The translations under genes and the position numbers were made by a program. The notes beneath the pieces are model-generated. The model had not been told where the DNA came from and did no database searches. It was given only the letters and a program-made list of their open reading frames with translations. Shown piece after piece: positions 1 through 10,467 of a DNA stretch of 64,000 bases (position 1 is its first letter; each line of letters begins with the position of its first letter). Origin of the DNA: Schizochytrium sp. TIO01. Taxonomy: Eukaryota; Sar; Bigyra; Thraustochytrida; Thraustochytriidae. The stretch spans positions 347,501-411,500 of the forward strand of contig SMSO01000005.1 in the NCBI GenBank assembly GCA_004764695.1, in the 5' to 3' direction.

Positions 1-2074
1 CCTAGAAGATAAAAACGACTGCAGTCGCTTGGAAAGAACGACCCCAGGGGAAAATAACAGGCTTGATCGATAGTTCTTTTATTCCCTTTTCAGAATAACG
101 AGACTTTTTTTTTTTTTTACTTTTTTTAAAAAGAATAATGAAATGAAACAATCAATTCTTGATTAAAAACGTTTTCAGATATTTGTTTAAAAGAATAAAT
201 TAAAATTCTTTTTCTTTTCTTTTAAAATGAACACAGCACTTATTTGAAGAGTAAGTAACGAACAGAATGAATAACAACTGGAGGACTCAAAACTTCCGCG
301 CTTCTTCTTGTTCTTGTTCTTTTTTCTTCGAAATGATTTATATTGCTAGTTCGACCAAGGCAATCAGTTCGTCTTCTGCAAGCACTTACTTTAACTCAAG
401 GACTGATTGCTCGATTGAAATCCATGACGTGGAAGTCTACTCGGCAGCCTGATCGTGCGCAAGTTGAGAAGTTACAGTGCCTGGACGAGAAAAGCGAGCT
501 AGGTTGACACAAGTTCTTCGCCAAGAATGGATGAACTTTACTATTTATTTGCTTATACTCAAACTATTCTGATTATTGACTAATCAATAGCTGACAGCTA
601 TCTCTTGAAACTCACTCTGAGGTGTTCAAAACGCGCGCTGTGAGGGCTCTTGGCGGGTTGGACTGAACCCAACTGAAGCCATCTTTCTCCATTCGTTCTC
701 TTTGTTTTCCTTTCTTTGTTGCTCTGGAAGCCGGAAACAGAGTTTGCTGTTTTCGAGAGAGTCATTTCCCCTCCATTCCTTCCTTTCAAGAAGAAGACAA
801 ACAACAAACAAACAAATAAACAAACAGATAATAAACAGAGTGATCAATACTTTTATTTGCCTGTACCTATGTTTCTATTCAATTATTGTTTTAGGCCAAC
901 AGTGAAAAGCTTTTCTTGTTTTCCCACACAATCAATGACAGCAAAACAAGAAGAACGTGGAGGCGCTTCGCCCCTTTCTCCTGGGCACCTTTGAAAGGAA
1001 CGTACGGCGGCGATACACTGTCGCGGCGCCGGTATCGCTTGGATAAGAGTTGGAAAGGTAGCTGGAAGCACCGCAAAGTAGCAGGTTAAGAGAGGGCTCT
1101 GAGCGCAAGTACCTACTAAACTTCTGGGAATGTGCCTAGAAAGAAGGGACGAAAACCCATCTTTTTTCTATACTTTCGTACAATTCCTTCTTATTTTGTT
1201 TAGGTACTTACTTTGTTATTTTAAAAATTTTAAGCAAAACAAAAAACAGTTACTCTTATCATACACTATTCGAATAATTAATACGCAAGACGCAGCCTTT
1301 GTAACTCACGTTGAGGAGTTATGTCTCCTCGACACAGTGCTTAGAGAATTCCTTTGAAGCTTCTATAAAAACTTACAGGTGGACCTGATTGCCTTTCACT
1401 CATTTTTTTCTTTTCTTTTCTTTTTTCATGATAAATATTTTTGTTTTTTAAATTATCAAATAAAGTTTTCTAGGCACCTCAGCCAGCAGACCGACAGGTG
1501 CCAAGGGTCCCCTGGTTTTGTTTGGGATGGTTGAGAATGTCCACTTCATATAATCGAAAGAACGAGGCCTCAAGAGCAACAAAGTCGAGATGGGCCTGGA
1601 GCAAGAGATCAAACATCTGAGGAGCGAGTATTAGCGTGTCCTATTCTAATTGATCTTGGCTGATCAGTCAGGATCGTAGAAAATAAAGAAAGTAGCTAAG
1701 CAAGATCAAGTCAAACCAGGCCAGGCCAGGCCAGCCATGGGCTCTCAGAGTATCCCTTTTCTCTTCTTGGACATTTTCTTCTGTTTCTTCTCATCTTTGT
1801 TTAAAAAAATAAAAAAATAAAACTAAAAAGAACCTTTTTTTATAATTTAAAAATAAATAATATAAAATACTAGTGCGTGTAGCCTCCTTTGAAAGTGTTT
1901 TATTTTAAAGTAAGCTTTATCCTTTTTCCCCTCTAACTCCAGGGGACAAAGAGAGGCAAGTGATCCACTTTCGATGGGTTAGAATAGAATCCTTTTAAAA
2001 AAGGCAAATCCCAAACACTCCTCTCAGCTTGATAGCTGAGACATAAAAACTCGCTATTGCAAGTTGAGCAAAGC
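1..2074. other. AT-rich intergenic flank, no gene recognised
   Basis: Several homopolymer T and A tracts (for example 105-130, 1390-1450, 1790-1860) and an imperfect CAAA run at about 795-830 fill this stretch. A short CCAGG run lies near 1715-1737. Open frames here are under 100 codons and several rely on non-ATG starts. I see no recognisable protein. Confidence 0.6.
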
Positions 2075-2113
2075 AAGAGCGAAAGCGAAAGCGAAAGCAA
2101 AAGCAAAAGCAAA
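2075..2113. repeat. GAAAGC/AAAAGC hexamer run upstream of the transporter
   Basis: Six-base units of the form GAAAGC grade into AAAAGC about 60 bases before the transporter ATG. The tract is purine-rich on the + strand and would lie in the 5' leader or core promoter. Any regulatory role is inference from position only. Confidence 0.7.
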
Positions 2114-2174
2114 CCCGTAACCTCGGTTTGGTTGAAATCAACAAAACAACAACACATCAGATTCTATAGCAACC

Positions 2175-3911
2175 ATGCTTCAGACTGAGACCGCACCGGC
2201 TGGCGGCGTCGAGCACGACTCGAGCCTCGCCGACTCGCAGCAAATGAAGGGCACTGTCCTTAACGCTTCGTCTGGCCCTGAGGGCTACGATGCTCCCGAG
2301 CTCCACCGCCCTGAGCGCCAGCTCAACGCATACACCATCATGATCCTCCTCGTTGCCATCTTCGGTGGCCTCATCTTCGGTCTTGATATTGGTACCGCTG
2401 CTACCACCTCCATGAACTCCTTCCGCGAGGAGATGGACATTCCCATCCTCCAGTCTGGTCAAAAGGACTCCGACTCCACCACTGCCCAGATCAACCAGTT
2501 TACTTACATCTTTCACCTTGGTTGCCTTGTTGGTGCCCCGTTCGCTGGTTTTATCTCTGACCGTATTGGCCGTAAGCCCGTGATCATCATTGCTGCCACC
2601 ATCTTCATGCTTGGCTCTCTGTGGCAATCGCTCGCTGGTCTGGTCTCCACCTCCTTTGCATGGAAGTCCATCATCCTTGGCCGTGCTTTCGGTGGTGTCG
2701 GTCTTGGCTTCATGCTTACCATGGCCCCCGTCTACACCGCCGAGCTCGCCCCTGCAAACTGGCGTGGTAAGGCTATTACCATCTTCCAGCTCTCCATCAC
2801 CATTGGTATCTTTGTCATGGCCATTTACAACAACTTCATGAGTGCTTCATGGGGCTGGCGTCTTGGTATTGCGCTCCAGATCATTCCCTGCATCCTTACC
2901 ATCATCATGACCCTCACCATCTTCCCTGAGAGCCCCCGCTACCTTGTCAAGGTCAAGAAGTACGACGAGGCCGAGGCTGCCCTCCGCCACCTCGCTGCTG
3001 GTACTCCGGATGCCGACAAGGTTGTGAGCTTCGAGATGCAGCAGATCAAGGAGGAGGTTTCTCTTGAGGAGGCTGCTGGTGAGGGTAACTTCTGGGAACT
3101 CTTCCAGGGTGAAAACCTCGTCTCCGTCCTCTGTGCTGCTGGTGTTGCCTTCTCCCAGAACGTCACTGGTGTCAACTGGTTTATGTCTTACGCCACCACC
3201 CTCTTCAACTCGCTCGATTTTGATGCCTTCACCTACGATCTTATCCTCAAGGCTATCAACGTCGCCTTTACCTTTGTTGCTATCCCCCTGATCGACTCGA
3301 TGGGACGTAAGCTCCTCACCGTCTGGGGAACCACCTTCACCATCATTGCATTTCTTGTCATTGCTGCTACCATCCAGGGATCCGGCGTCGACGTTAACCA
3401 GGCCGATGCTGACGACAAGACCACCTCTGTACAGGTCTTCTCCCTTGTCATGATCTTCATCTTCCAGGCTGTTTTTGCCACTACCTGGGGACCTCTTGGC
3501 TGGATTGTGCCTGCCGAGTCCTTCTCGCTCCGCATTCGTGGTGTCGGTATGGCCTTCTGCGTGTCCATGAACTTCTTCACCAACATTGTGCTTGGTGATG
3601 TCGGATACGCTCGCATGTACAGTGCTACCAACCTTCAGATCACTTGCTTCATTCTCGTTGTGCTCAACGTTGTCATCTGCTTCCCCGTTGTCACCGTGTT
3701 CCAACCCGAGACCAAGGGTCTTGGCCTTGAGGACCTCCGTAAGGTGTTTGCCTACCAGAAGGGCGGCAATGATGAGCGTGGCTTCGGTACCATCCGCCAG
3801 TTCTTCGCCCGCAACCTCAAGCAGACCGCTCAGATCTACACGTGCGGATCTGCTGATGCCACTATCGGCTTTGAGCGCTTCAAGAACAAGGCCCCCCCCG
3901 CGATCGTTTAA
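2175..3911 (+). CDS. MFS sugar transporter (hexose/quinate-type, SP family)
   Basis: This 578-residue integral membrane protein should move a sugar or related polyol across the plasma membrane; the exact substrate and coupling cannot be read from sequence. All hallmarks of the sugar porter family are visible: GRK after TM2 (residues 132-134), PVYTAELAP (185-193) with a following RG, PESPRYL (251-257) before the central loop, QNVTGVNWF (328-336) in TM7, a second GRK (377-379), GPLGWIVPAE (439-448) with RIR after it, and PETKG (511-515) at the end of TM12. About twelve hydrophobic segments run from residue 53 to 508. Length is normal for the family, with a roughly 50-residue cytosolic head and a 60-residue tail. 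The ATG at 2175 precedes all conserved parts and no intron is needed. Codons are strongly C-ending, which suggests high expression. Very long antisense open frames overlap it and are taken as codon-bias shadows. Confidence 0.95.
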   Translation: MLQTETAPAGGVEHDSSLADSQQMKGTVLNASSGPEGYDAPELHRPERQLNAYTIMILLVAIFGGLIFGLDIGTAATTSMNSFREEMDIPILQSGQKDSDSTTAQINQFTYIFHLGCLVGAPFAGFISDRIGRKPVIIIAATIFMLGSLWQSLAGLVSTSFAWKSIILGRAFGGVGLGFMLTMAPVYTAELAPANWRGKAITIFQLSITIGIFVMAIYNNFMSASWGWRLGIALQIIPCILTIIMTLTIFPESPRYLVKVKKYDEAEAALRHLAAGTPDADKVVSFEMQQIKEEVSLEEAAGEGNFWELFQGENLVSVLCAAGVAFSQNVTGVNWFMSYATTLFNSLDFDAFTYDLILKAINVAFTFVAIPLIDSMGRKLLTVWGTTFTIIAFLVIAATIQGSGVDVNQADADDKTTSVQVFSLVMIFIFQAVFATTWGPLGWIVPAESFSLRIRGVGMAFCVSMNFFTNIVLGDVGYARMYSATNLQITCFILVVLNVVICFPVVTVFQPETKGLGLEDLRKVFAYQKGGNDERGFGTIRQFFARNLKQTAQIYTCGSADATIGFERFKNKAPPAIV

Positions 3912-5279
3912 GCGTCTATTGCTTCGCAGTAGCACCTTACTATCCAAACACCAACCGGGGCTCACATGGTGAAGCCCAAACAAACCCATGTTGCAACCCT
4001 AAAATGTGACTAGCTGAGCTGGTATCCTAATTTTCTGGAGTACCATCGTTCAAACCTAGTCTGGCCAAATGTCGTCATATCCTAGCATTTTACGTACAGC
4101 GCCTTTTTATTTCCCATTCGCCAAAAAGTCTCCGACATGTTTATAAACCCAAAATGTGTTCGAGGCACCTGACGATCTTTTTTAACCCAGCCACGTGAAT
4201 GACAAGCTTGTCTGCGTGGTGACGATTTCAATTTATAAGGTAATTATCTATCTATTCTCTTTTGTCATAACTTTCTCGTTCTTCCTCCCTCTTACAAACT
4301 TGAGGACAATGACTCTGGCCCACTCTTTCGAAGAAGAGCTACCATTAGAATTGAATTTAAAGATTCGTGTTTCTGGTTGCACATGCTACTCAATCGATTA
4401 GCATATTTTCTTAACTGTTATTCGATCTATTCTCGACCATGATCATGGGTATTGCAACAAAGGTTACCAGAAATAGCCCCCGCCTAGTTAGAATGTTAAT
4501 TTTGGAGACGTGGAATTCGTAAAACTTTGATTTCTGATTGAGAGGGAGGGTTTTACCTCTTTTGCATTTTTAAAAAAAAAAAAAGAAGAAAAGAGCAGAA
4601 TCCAGAGATCATGATATGATTATGTAAATCCACATGCTGATTGCTCACATCTAGAAATAGGCTTTGGCAACTTCACTTCGTCTCTAGTGGGCATTGTCAC
4701 TGCTATTCTAATAAGGAATGATATCAATTGTGCATACTTCTTCTTTGCTCATAATTGTTCATCGTCCTCAAGCGCTTGAACGTTCGGTAGACTAAAAACA
4801 CACCAGGAAAGGCTCCAAACTTTTAAAAACAAGTAAACGTAGCATATTCGTGTAGTCTTGAATTTTGGGTTGCTTTGGAAAAATTCAATGGTGAATTCAT
4901 CTCAGGCAAACCATGCCGCATACTTTTTCGTATTCGACAATCACTACTTGTGCAAATCAGAGCCCAAAACCACTGATTTGTATCTCTACTTTTCAAAACA
5001 GCCATGCTCTCCCCTACTTGATCATCCATATTCTCTCTCAAATTCAGTGTTTTAGATTTTGCAGCTTCAAAATCAGAAAGTTGAAATGAATTTAGAGAGG
5101 TCCCAGACTGATACCATTGTACCTAGATATCTACACTATCTAAGGTCATTTACGACCACGTCTCGCGTCTTGCTTTCGTTTCCTCCGAAGCCTTGTACCG
5201 AAAAGGGCAAAATAGAGAAACTGAAATGAAATAGAACTTCAAATCACTTCCCCAAGCAGTAGATCAAGTCAACAAAGAG
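3912..5279. other. Intergenic stretch after the transporter
   Basis: AT-rich DNA with a poly-A tract near 4570-4590. Small open frames (such as 4195-4401) have no recognisable content. It should hold the transporter 3' UTR and the promoter of the next gene. An in-frame stop lies at 5232 upstream of the next gene, and a possible AG acceptor lies at about 5257, so an unseen upstream exon is possible. Confidence 0.5.
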
Positions 5280-5717
5280 ATGGCTTTCCAAGAGTCCTCC
5301 ACAGCGCCTCAAAGCGTTCTTGTATATGTCTACTGGCCATGTAAGTGATGCGGTGCTGGGGTAACGTACCACGACTTTGCAGACGCTAGAGATGAGCTCC
5401 TTCAAACTCGGTCTGGCTGGCCCGTTGTGCGTGTACGTGGCAAAAAGCAAGAACCAGGTATGGAAGGCTCTGCAGGCTATGCCTTTGACGTATATCTTAT
5501 GGACGACGAAGGTGTGACAAAAAAACACTTGCTTTGGTCTCTCGCAAAGGAAAAGCGGAAGCCAGAACCAGGTGAGCTTGTGCAACGCCTCGAGACCTTA
5601 ATTCTCCCCCCTAAACGTCATATCCAATACCAAAATGAAGCTGACGAACTCAAAACTGTGCCAGACATGTGCACGGAAGAACTCGTTGAGTCAGAGGTTC
5701 ATGACGTGTCGCTTTAA
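5280..5717 (+). CDS. Small unrecognised protein with one 42-base intron
   Basis: Two exons, 5280-5340 and 5383-5717, join in phase to give a 131-residue protein; the intron interrupts a Tyr codon after residue 20. Without splicing the first exon hits a stop within the intron, while the joined frame is open to TAA at 5715-5717. The product begins MAFQESS, then has a hydrophobic string VLVYVYWP, a basic WPVVRVRGKK segment (about residues 34-43), an acidic/basic middle and an acidic tail ending HDVSL. It is soluble in appearance, with no signal peptide, and I recognise no family. The ATG is chosen because an in-frame stop lies 48 bases upstream. It converges with the DAHP synthase gene on the other strand. 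An opposite-strand open frame across exon 1 and the intron is judged a shadow. Confidence 0.6.
5341..5382 (+). other. Predicted 42-base GT-AG intron
   Basis: The donor is GTAAGT directly after CCAT, and the acceptor is TTTGCAG. It carries an in-frame stop and has a length that is not a multiple-of-three-neutral insertion for the coding frame, so removal is required for the joined reading frame. It is very short, as known for several protist lineages. Confidence 0.6.
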
Positions 5718-6282
5718 GGTTCATTTACAGACCTATCACCACAATTTTGTGAGTCTATGTAACGCTATCCCTCTATTCTACCATTTCTATGCCTATAGGT
5801 TAGCAGCATTTGCTATTTGTTTGATTCAAACTTAAGCTATAATGACGCATGTATCTGTAAACACCAATCAACCATGGGGTGCATGCCGACACAAGGTGCC
5901 CAGCTAACTTATCGCAATAATATAAATAAATTTGTTTGTTTTGGTCTGGTTTTTACTGAAGCTACGAAGACCTCAGAAAAATCAGACCTATCAATTGATC
6001 TCCATTTTGCTTGTGAATCTACGGCTGTCTTGATTGAATTTATCCATTTTGGCTAGCGCAATCTCCATTAACAACAATGCAACTTGAGAAAGGGAACAAC
6101 AACCAAAAATATATCTAAAATCTAAATTGACTATGTGGCTGGTACTGACTAACGAGTTATTTAAGCAGATTATGCGAATTGGCTGTAAGCATAAGCAAAA
6201 TCTGATGGTGTGCAATGTCTTCAATGAAGAGGCGCGAGTTTCAGAAAAGAGTTTGTAGTATTTACAAACGATCTCTCAAAAG
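5718..6282. other. Convergent intergenic spacer
   Basis: AT-rich spacer between two genes that point toward each other, so it should contain both 3' UTRs. No conserved frame and no strong repeat were seen. Confidence 0.5.
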
Positions 6283-7716
6283 CTATTCAGAGTCTTCAGT
6301 CTTAGACCGTTTTGCAGGAGGCTCTGCACTTTCGTTCAAAGGTGTGGTTGCTGTTGGCGCCGTAGCACCACCTTCAATAAGATGATCGCTGAGACGGAAA
6401 GCCATTTCTAAAGACTGAGAGTAGTTCAAGCGGGGGTCGCAAAGGGTTTCGTAGCTGGTCTTCAAGTCACTCTCTGAAAGGTTTTCTGGTCCACCAGTGC
6501 ATTCCGTAACATTATCACCAGTGAGCTCAAAGTGGACGCCACCCAGGCGGCTACCCATGCTCTGGTGGACCTTAATGCAGCTCTCAACCTCCTTTAGCAC
6601 AGCATCAAAACTACGCGTTTTGTGTCCGTGAACGGTCGTGGTCGTGTTACCATGCATAGGGTCGCATTGCCACAGAACGGGAAGCTTAGCATCTTGTACG
6701 GCCTTGAGAAGCGGCGGTAGCATTGACTCAACGTTGTTTGCGCCAAAACGAGTGATCAGTGCAATTTTACCTGGTGCAGCTGCGGGATCGGGCCAGAGGC
6801 GCTGGATGAGAGCAACGAGCTCATCTGGTTTAGACGAAGGGCCAACCTTGACGCCAATCGGGTTAGCAATACCACGGAAGTACTCAATGTGAGCATGATC
6901 AAGCTGACGAGTGCGGTCACCAATCCACAGAAAATGAGCGCTGCGGTTGTAGTACTTGCCATTTGGAGCCTTCACAGTCATTGCCTCCTCATACTCGAGA
7001 TGAAGACCTTCGTGTGAAGTAAACATGTCCACAGATTTCAATAATGGGTCAAGCATCACACCGCACGTTTCAATGAAGTTCATAGCGTCCGTGATGCGTG
7101 TCGCAATGCGCTGGTACTGGTCCCGACGTGTGGTGTTTTTGACAAAACCCATATCCCACGCCGGAGCATGGCGAAGGTCAGCAAGACCTTCAGCAATCAC
7201 TACTCGAGCATAATTGATAGTCGCAGCACTGTGGAAGTAGCCCTGTACAATCCGATCTGGGTCCGGCTCGCGATCCTTCGGTTCATAACCGTTGACGTTG
7301 TCGCCACGGTATGAAGGAAGCTCTTTGCCGTCGATCACCTCAGTATCACTAGAGCGCGGCTTTGCGAACTGGCCTGCAAGTCGAGCTACACGCACAGTTG
7401 GGGTACGCGCACCATAGGTAAGAACAAGGCTCATCTGCAACAAGATCTTGATCTTGTTTTCAATGGTTTGTGCCTTGCAGTCATCAAAACGCTCTGCACA
7501 ATCGCCGCCCTGGAGAAGAAAACGCTTGCCCTCTACACATTCTGCCAGAGCACTTCGCAGAGATTCAATCTCATGAACAGCGACAAGTGGTGGTAGCTGC
7601 TGGACCTTGGCAATGCTCTCCTTGAGCTTCTCCTGATCCTTATACTGAGGCTGCTGTTTTACAGGCAGGTTGCGCCACGAGCTTGGTGACCACGTTGAGT
7701 CCACAGTTTCAGACAT
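6283..7716 (-). CDS. Class II 3-deoxy-D-arabino-heptulosonate 7-phosphate (DAHP) synthase
   Basis: The enzyme condenses phosphoenolpyruvate with erythrose 4-phosphate, the first step of the shikimate pathway to aromatic amino acids. The 477-residue frame shows the class II (plant/Mycobacterium type) blocks in order: GGDCAE (70-75) with the metal-binding Cys73, RLAGQFAKPRS (112-122), SYRGDNVNGY (135-144), HSAATINYAR (162-171), RGIANPIGVKVGP (281-293), RFGA (323-326), CDPMHGNT (351-358) with His355, HFELTGDNVTECTGG (395-409) with Glu397, and CDPRLN (426-431) with Asp427. All four expected metal ligands are therefore present. The N-terminus starts directly with the conserved W-x-P-x-S-W region and lacks an obvious plastid transit peptide, so a cytosolic enzyme is likely. 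The last 30 residues are a low-complexity extension ending in a basic KRSK patch and acidic tail. The start is the ATG at 7716. No intron is required. Confidence 0.97.
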   Translation of the reverse strand: MSETVDSTWSPSSWRNLPVKQQPQYKDQEKLKESIAKVQQLPPLVAVHEIESLRSALAECVEGKRFLLQGGDCAERFDDCKAQTIENKIKILLQMSLVLTYGARTPTVRVARLAGQFAKPRSSDTEVIDGKELPSYRGDNVNGYEPKDREPDPDRIVQGYFHSAATINYARVVIAEGLADLRHAPAWDMGFVKNTTRRDQYQRIATRITDAMNFIETCGVMLDPLLKSVDMFTSHEGLHLEYEEAMTVKAPNGKYYNRSAHFLWIGDRTRQLDHAHIEYFRGIANPIGVKVGPSSKPDELVALIQRLWPDPAAAPGKIALITRFGANNVESMLPPLLKAVQDAKLPVLWQCDPMHGNTTTTVHGHKTRSFDAVLKEVESCIKVHQSMGSRLGGVHFELTGDNVTECTGGPENLSESDLKTSYETLCDPRLNYSQSLEMAFRLSDHLIEGGATAPTATTPLNESAEPPAKRSKTEDSE

Positions 7717-7900
7717 TCTTCTTCTCGAATAAGGTCTCTACTTCGAGTGTGGCCTTGCAAGTTTTATAATCAATATATGTCGTGCTTCACAGAGGTCGAA
7801 GTCCTGTCTGTCTTTGTCCTTGCTCAAGGAACTGAGCTCAATTTGCCTATCACACTGCCTTGACTCGAGTCCAGTCTTGGGCCTGCTTCCACGAATGTAC

Positions 7901-8272
7901 TCAACTCAACTTCAGCACAACCTGGTGAGGTGGTATATCCTCCAAGGTAGAAAGAAGCTGGCGATTGGGGTTTGCCAGGTAGATCTGGGCGGTCTCCAAT
8001 TTCTCCTTCTTCTGTTTGGGGCCAAATATGTCAAATAGTCCCGAGGCAGCAAGATTTGTGTCGATCAATGAGAACAACGCCTCGCACCAGGAACTTTGCC
8101 GAAGAACGCAAAAAGAACAAAAGAACGTGCGCAACGCATTCTGCAGTTCTGAAATGACAGGATGATAGTAGGCAGAAACAATAGGTAGTACCAGTGGTAG
8201 TAGGTAATTAGGCACATAGAGATAGGTATGGGTATAGGTATTTAGCAATAATGGATTATATATAGAGACCAT
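7901..8272 (-). CDS. Possible small ORF upstream of DAHP synthase
   Basis: An ATG-started 123-codon frame ends 184 bases before the DAHP synthase start on the same strand. Its first half is built from repetitive TACC/TACT-rich sequence and looks non-coding. The last 60 residues (from about SSWCEALFSLIDTN to the end) read more like a real protein, with a KKEK stretch. It may be the last exon of an upstream gene, part of the DAHP synthase leader, or chance. I do not recognise it. Confidence 0.25.
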   Translation of the reverse strand: MVSIYNPLLLNTYTHTYLYVPNYLLPLVLPIVSAYYHPVISELQNALRTFFCSFCVLRQSSWCEALFSLIDTNLAASGLFDIFGPKQKKEKLETAQIYLANPNRQLLSTLEDIPPHQVVLKLS

Positions 8273-8703
8273 TGTTCATCAATGGCTTCAGCTTCTACCC
8301 AAGAAAGAGGTTTGCTAGCAATACTTTTACACTGGTGAAGACAGGCTTTATCTAACGACGGACTAATTTAACCAAGAACCTTTTTGTGTAGGGGTATATA
8401 AACAGATACCTTCGCGCTATTAACTTTTTAAACACCCTTGCCAAATTGAAAACGCTTGAAGAAATAGTAACTTTTTCTCATTTACAATAGTAGGAATTTA
8501 TCATTCTCTAGATTGTGGTGCCGAACTTTTGATTTCTTGAACCCCAACTGGAATATGAGGGAATGCCACATAAGAAGATTGTGTCTATGTATTTGGTGTG
8601 AGAGTTTTGCTTATTAGCATATCAAGAGGCACATGAATGCGCTGGGGTATTTTTTTTTCAAATGGTGTTATTTAGCAATGAATTTAACTACGTTGTGCTT
8701 CAT
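8273..8703. other. Intergenic, no feature seen
   Basis: AT-rich sequence with a T-run at about 8650-8658. No frame or repeat of note. Confidence 0.5.
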
Positions 8704-9033
8704 TTAAAAAATTGTATTGAACAATTTTTCTCTCAAGGCCAGATGTAGAAGAGTGGATGTACTTGTAAACAGGTCTCCACCCCTTAGGCACCATAATGTA
8801 AAATATTCTATATATGTTTCTTCGCTCAGTCCCAATTTGCATATTGCATACACAAGCTCTAATGGTGATGAATAGAACCCCCAATTCGAAACTTGTAAAA
8901 TTATACATTTGTGAATTTGAAATTGCAACAAACAATCGCAGTACCCAATATTGTTATTTGTAAAGTTGAAATCCACTTTTTTGAATGATTCTTTAGTTTG
9001 GGTGCTTGCATAAAAAAGAGTGTAAGCAAGCAT
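8704..9033 (-). CDS. Hypothetical small ORF, AT-rich
   Basis: A 109-codon frame with an ATG start, rich in aromatic residues, Leu and Cys. No signal peptide, motif or family was recognised. AT-rich codons differ from the confident genes of this window, which favour C-ending codons. It could equally be chance in AT-rich DNA. Confidence 0.2.
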   Translation of the reverse strand: MLAYTLFYASTQTKESFKKVDFNFTNNNIGYCDCLLQFQIHKCIILQVSNWGFYSSPLELVYAICKLGLSEETYIEYFTLWCLRGGDLFTSTSTLLHLALREKLFNTIF

Positions 9034-9334
9034 TCGAAACCCACCAATTTAATTCTGATGTAGTGATGAAATGTTTCACCATGCGACTGATGCGGAGTCC
9101 CCCCGTGAAATACAAATTTTCGATGATCAATTTTGAGATGATCTTCTCAATGAGCTAAACACTCTGCGTCTGACGAAGTTAAAATGAATGTACGTCGAAC
9201 CAACCTAACTAGGTCTTTCAGCGCTCGGCAATATCTATCAAGACTTACGACATAAATTCTAGTTCATTCGTTTTACGTGTTGTAGAAGAAGTAACCTTAA
9301 CTGCACATGAAAAAGGAGAACAGAATCTAAACAA

Positions 9335-9619
9335 TCATTGCACGCAATAAGAATCCGAGGTCGTGGTAAAATGCACAAGATCAATACAGACACGAGATTT
9401 ATCAAAGTCAAGGACTGCCATATACTCGCAATTCCACAATAAGATGTCCAATATAATGTTGTTGCGAAGCGCTGCATTGATGTGGTAAACTTTTGTTCTT
9501 GCGTTGAGCGTTTCACTGCCGTACTTAGTGACTACAATAAAGCGCCCCATGTTTTGGCGAAGAAGCCCATGAAAAATATTTAAGACGTCGCAACGTCTTT
9601 CGGTTCTGTCGAAGCTCAT
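9335..9619 (-). CDS. Hypothetical small ORF
   Basis: A 94-codon frame starting at ATG (MSFDRTERRC). It has a balanced amino-acid mix, including a GRFIVVTKYGSETLNARTK stretch and a hydrophobic middle, and no low-complexity run. The family is unknown. It lies isolated in AT-rich DNA on the DAHP synthase strand. Codon bias does not match the confident genes, so it is a weak call. Confidence 0.25.
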   Translation of the reverse strand: MSFDRTERRCDVLNIFHGLLRQNMGRFIVVTKYGSETLNARTKVYHINAALRNNIILDILLWNCEYMAVLDFDKSRVCIDLVHFTTTSDSYCVQ

Positions 9620-10467
9620 ATTACATTTCCCTTTAATTTAAGAACATACCTTCAACAGATTCAGCCTCCTTTTGGTAGTGGAGACAGGAAAGGGCCTTCA
9701 TCACTGCACCAGGTCCCTTACCATTATTGAAATCATTCCGGCAAGGCGTGCCGTGGCGATCATACAATAACTCAGGTAGGAAAGTAGCCATGGAAATGGG
9801 ATCTTAAAGTAGTCACCCACGTTCAGCCCGTTTGGATTTCAGCAGGGCACTTTGAGATCCGCTTGTACGCCACTTGCAACTAAGGTCAGAGTGGTATTAT
9901 CAGTTTGTGATGGTGACATTATTTTTTGCGCAGAACTGGACCGTTGCATTTGGGAAAACACTTTCTTCACTGTAAGTCGATCTGTTCTCTCAAGTTTTGC
10001 TTTGTTTAGCAGCTAAATGCCGTGCTTTACTTAGTGTATCTAAAATTCTCACACATCTAATTGAATGTGTTTCTATATACCTTTCATGGATATAGCTCTT
10101 CAAGGTTTTTGCTCGTTTTATGAGGTTAAGCACAAATTATGGGTCCAAAATACAAAGAACGTGTTAGACATGTGTACAAAGAGTCCTGGGCAGAGACAAC
10201 CTTTTGAACAATAAGGTTTTGGTATCGCCGTTTTGGGAGTTTTATCTCTTGCAGCAGGATCTAATAGGTGCAGATCAAGCAAATGAGGGTATTAGTACAT
10301 AATGTTCTCTTCGGACATATCTGTATAGTAACTAACACTTGCGCACGTGCATGAAAGGATCTCACCACGTTTTTGCTATAGGGGATTGTCATAGAGAATT
10401 AACATTGTATAGTTTTGTGAAAAGTGGCACCAAACATCTAGCTACGTATTTTTGACACTTTGTATGT
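9620..10467. other. Intergenic, no gene seen
   Basis: Ordinary AT-rich spacer. Nothing recognisable precedes the large inverted repeat. Confidence 0.5.

Noticed and set aside
2847-3989. A 380-codon open frame antisense to the sugar transporter, plus a 156-codon one at 2157-2627
   Set aside because: They mirror the C-ending codon bias of the transporter, have hydrophilic low-complexity translations and no family features. They are shadows.
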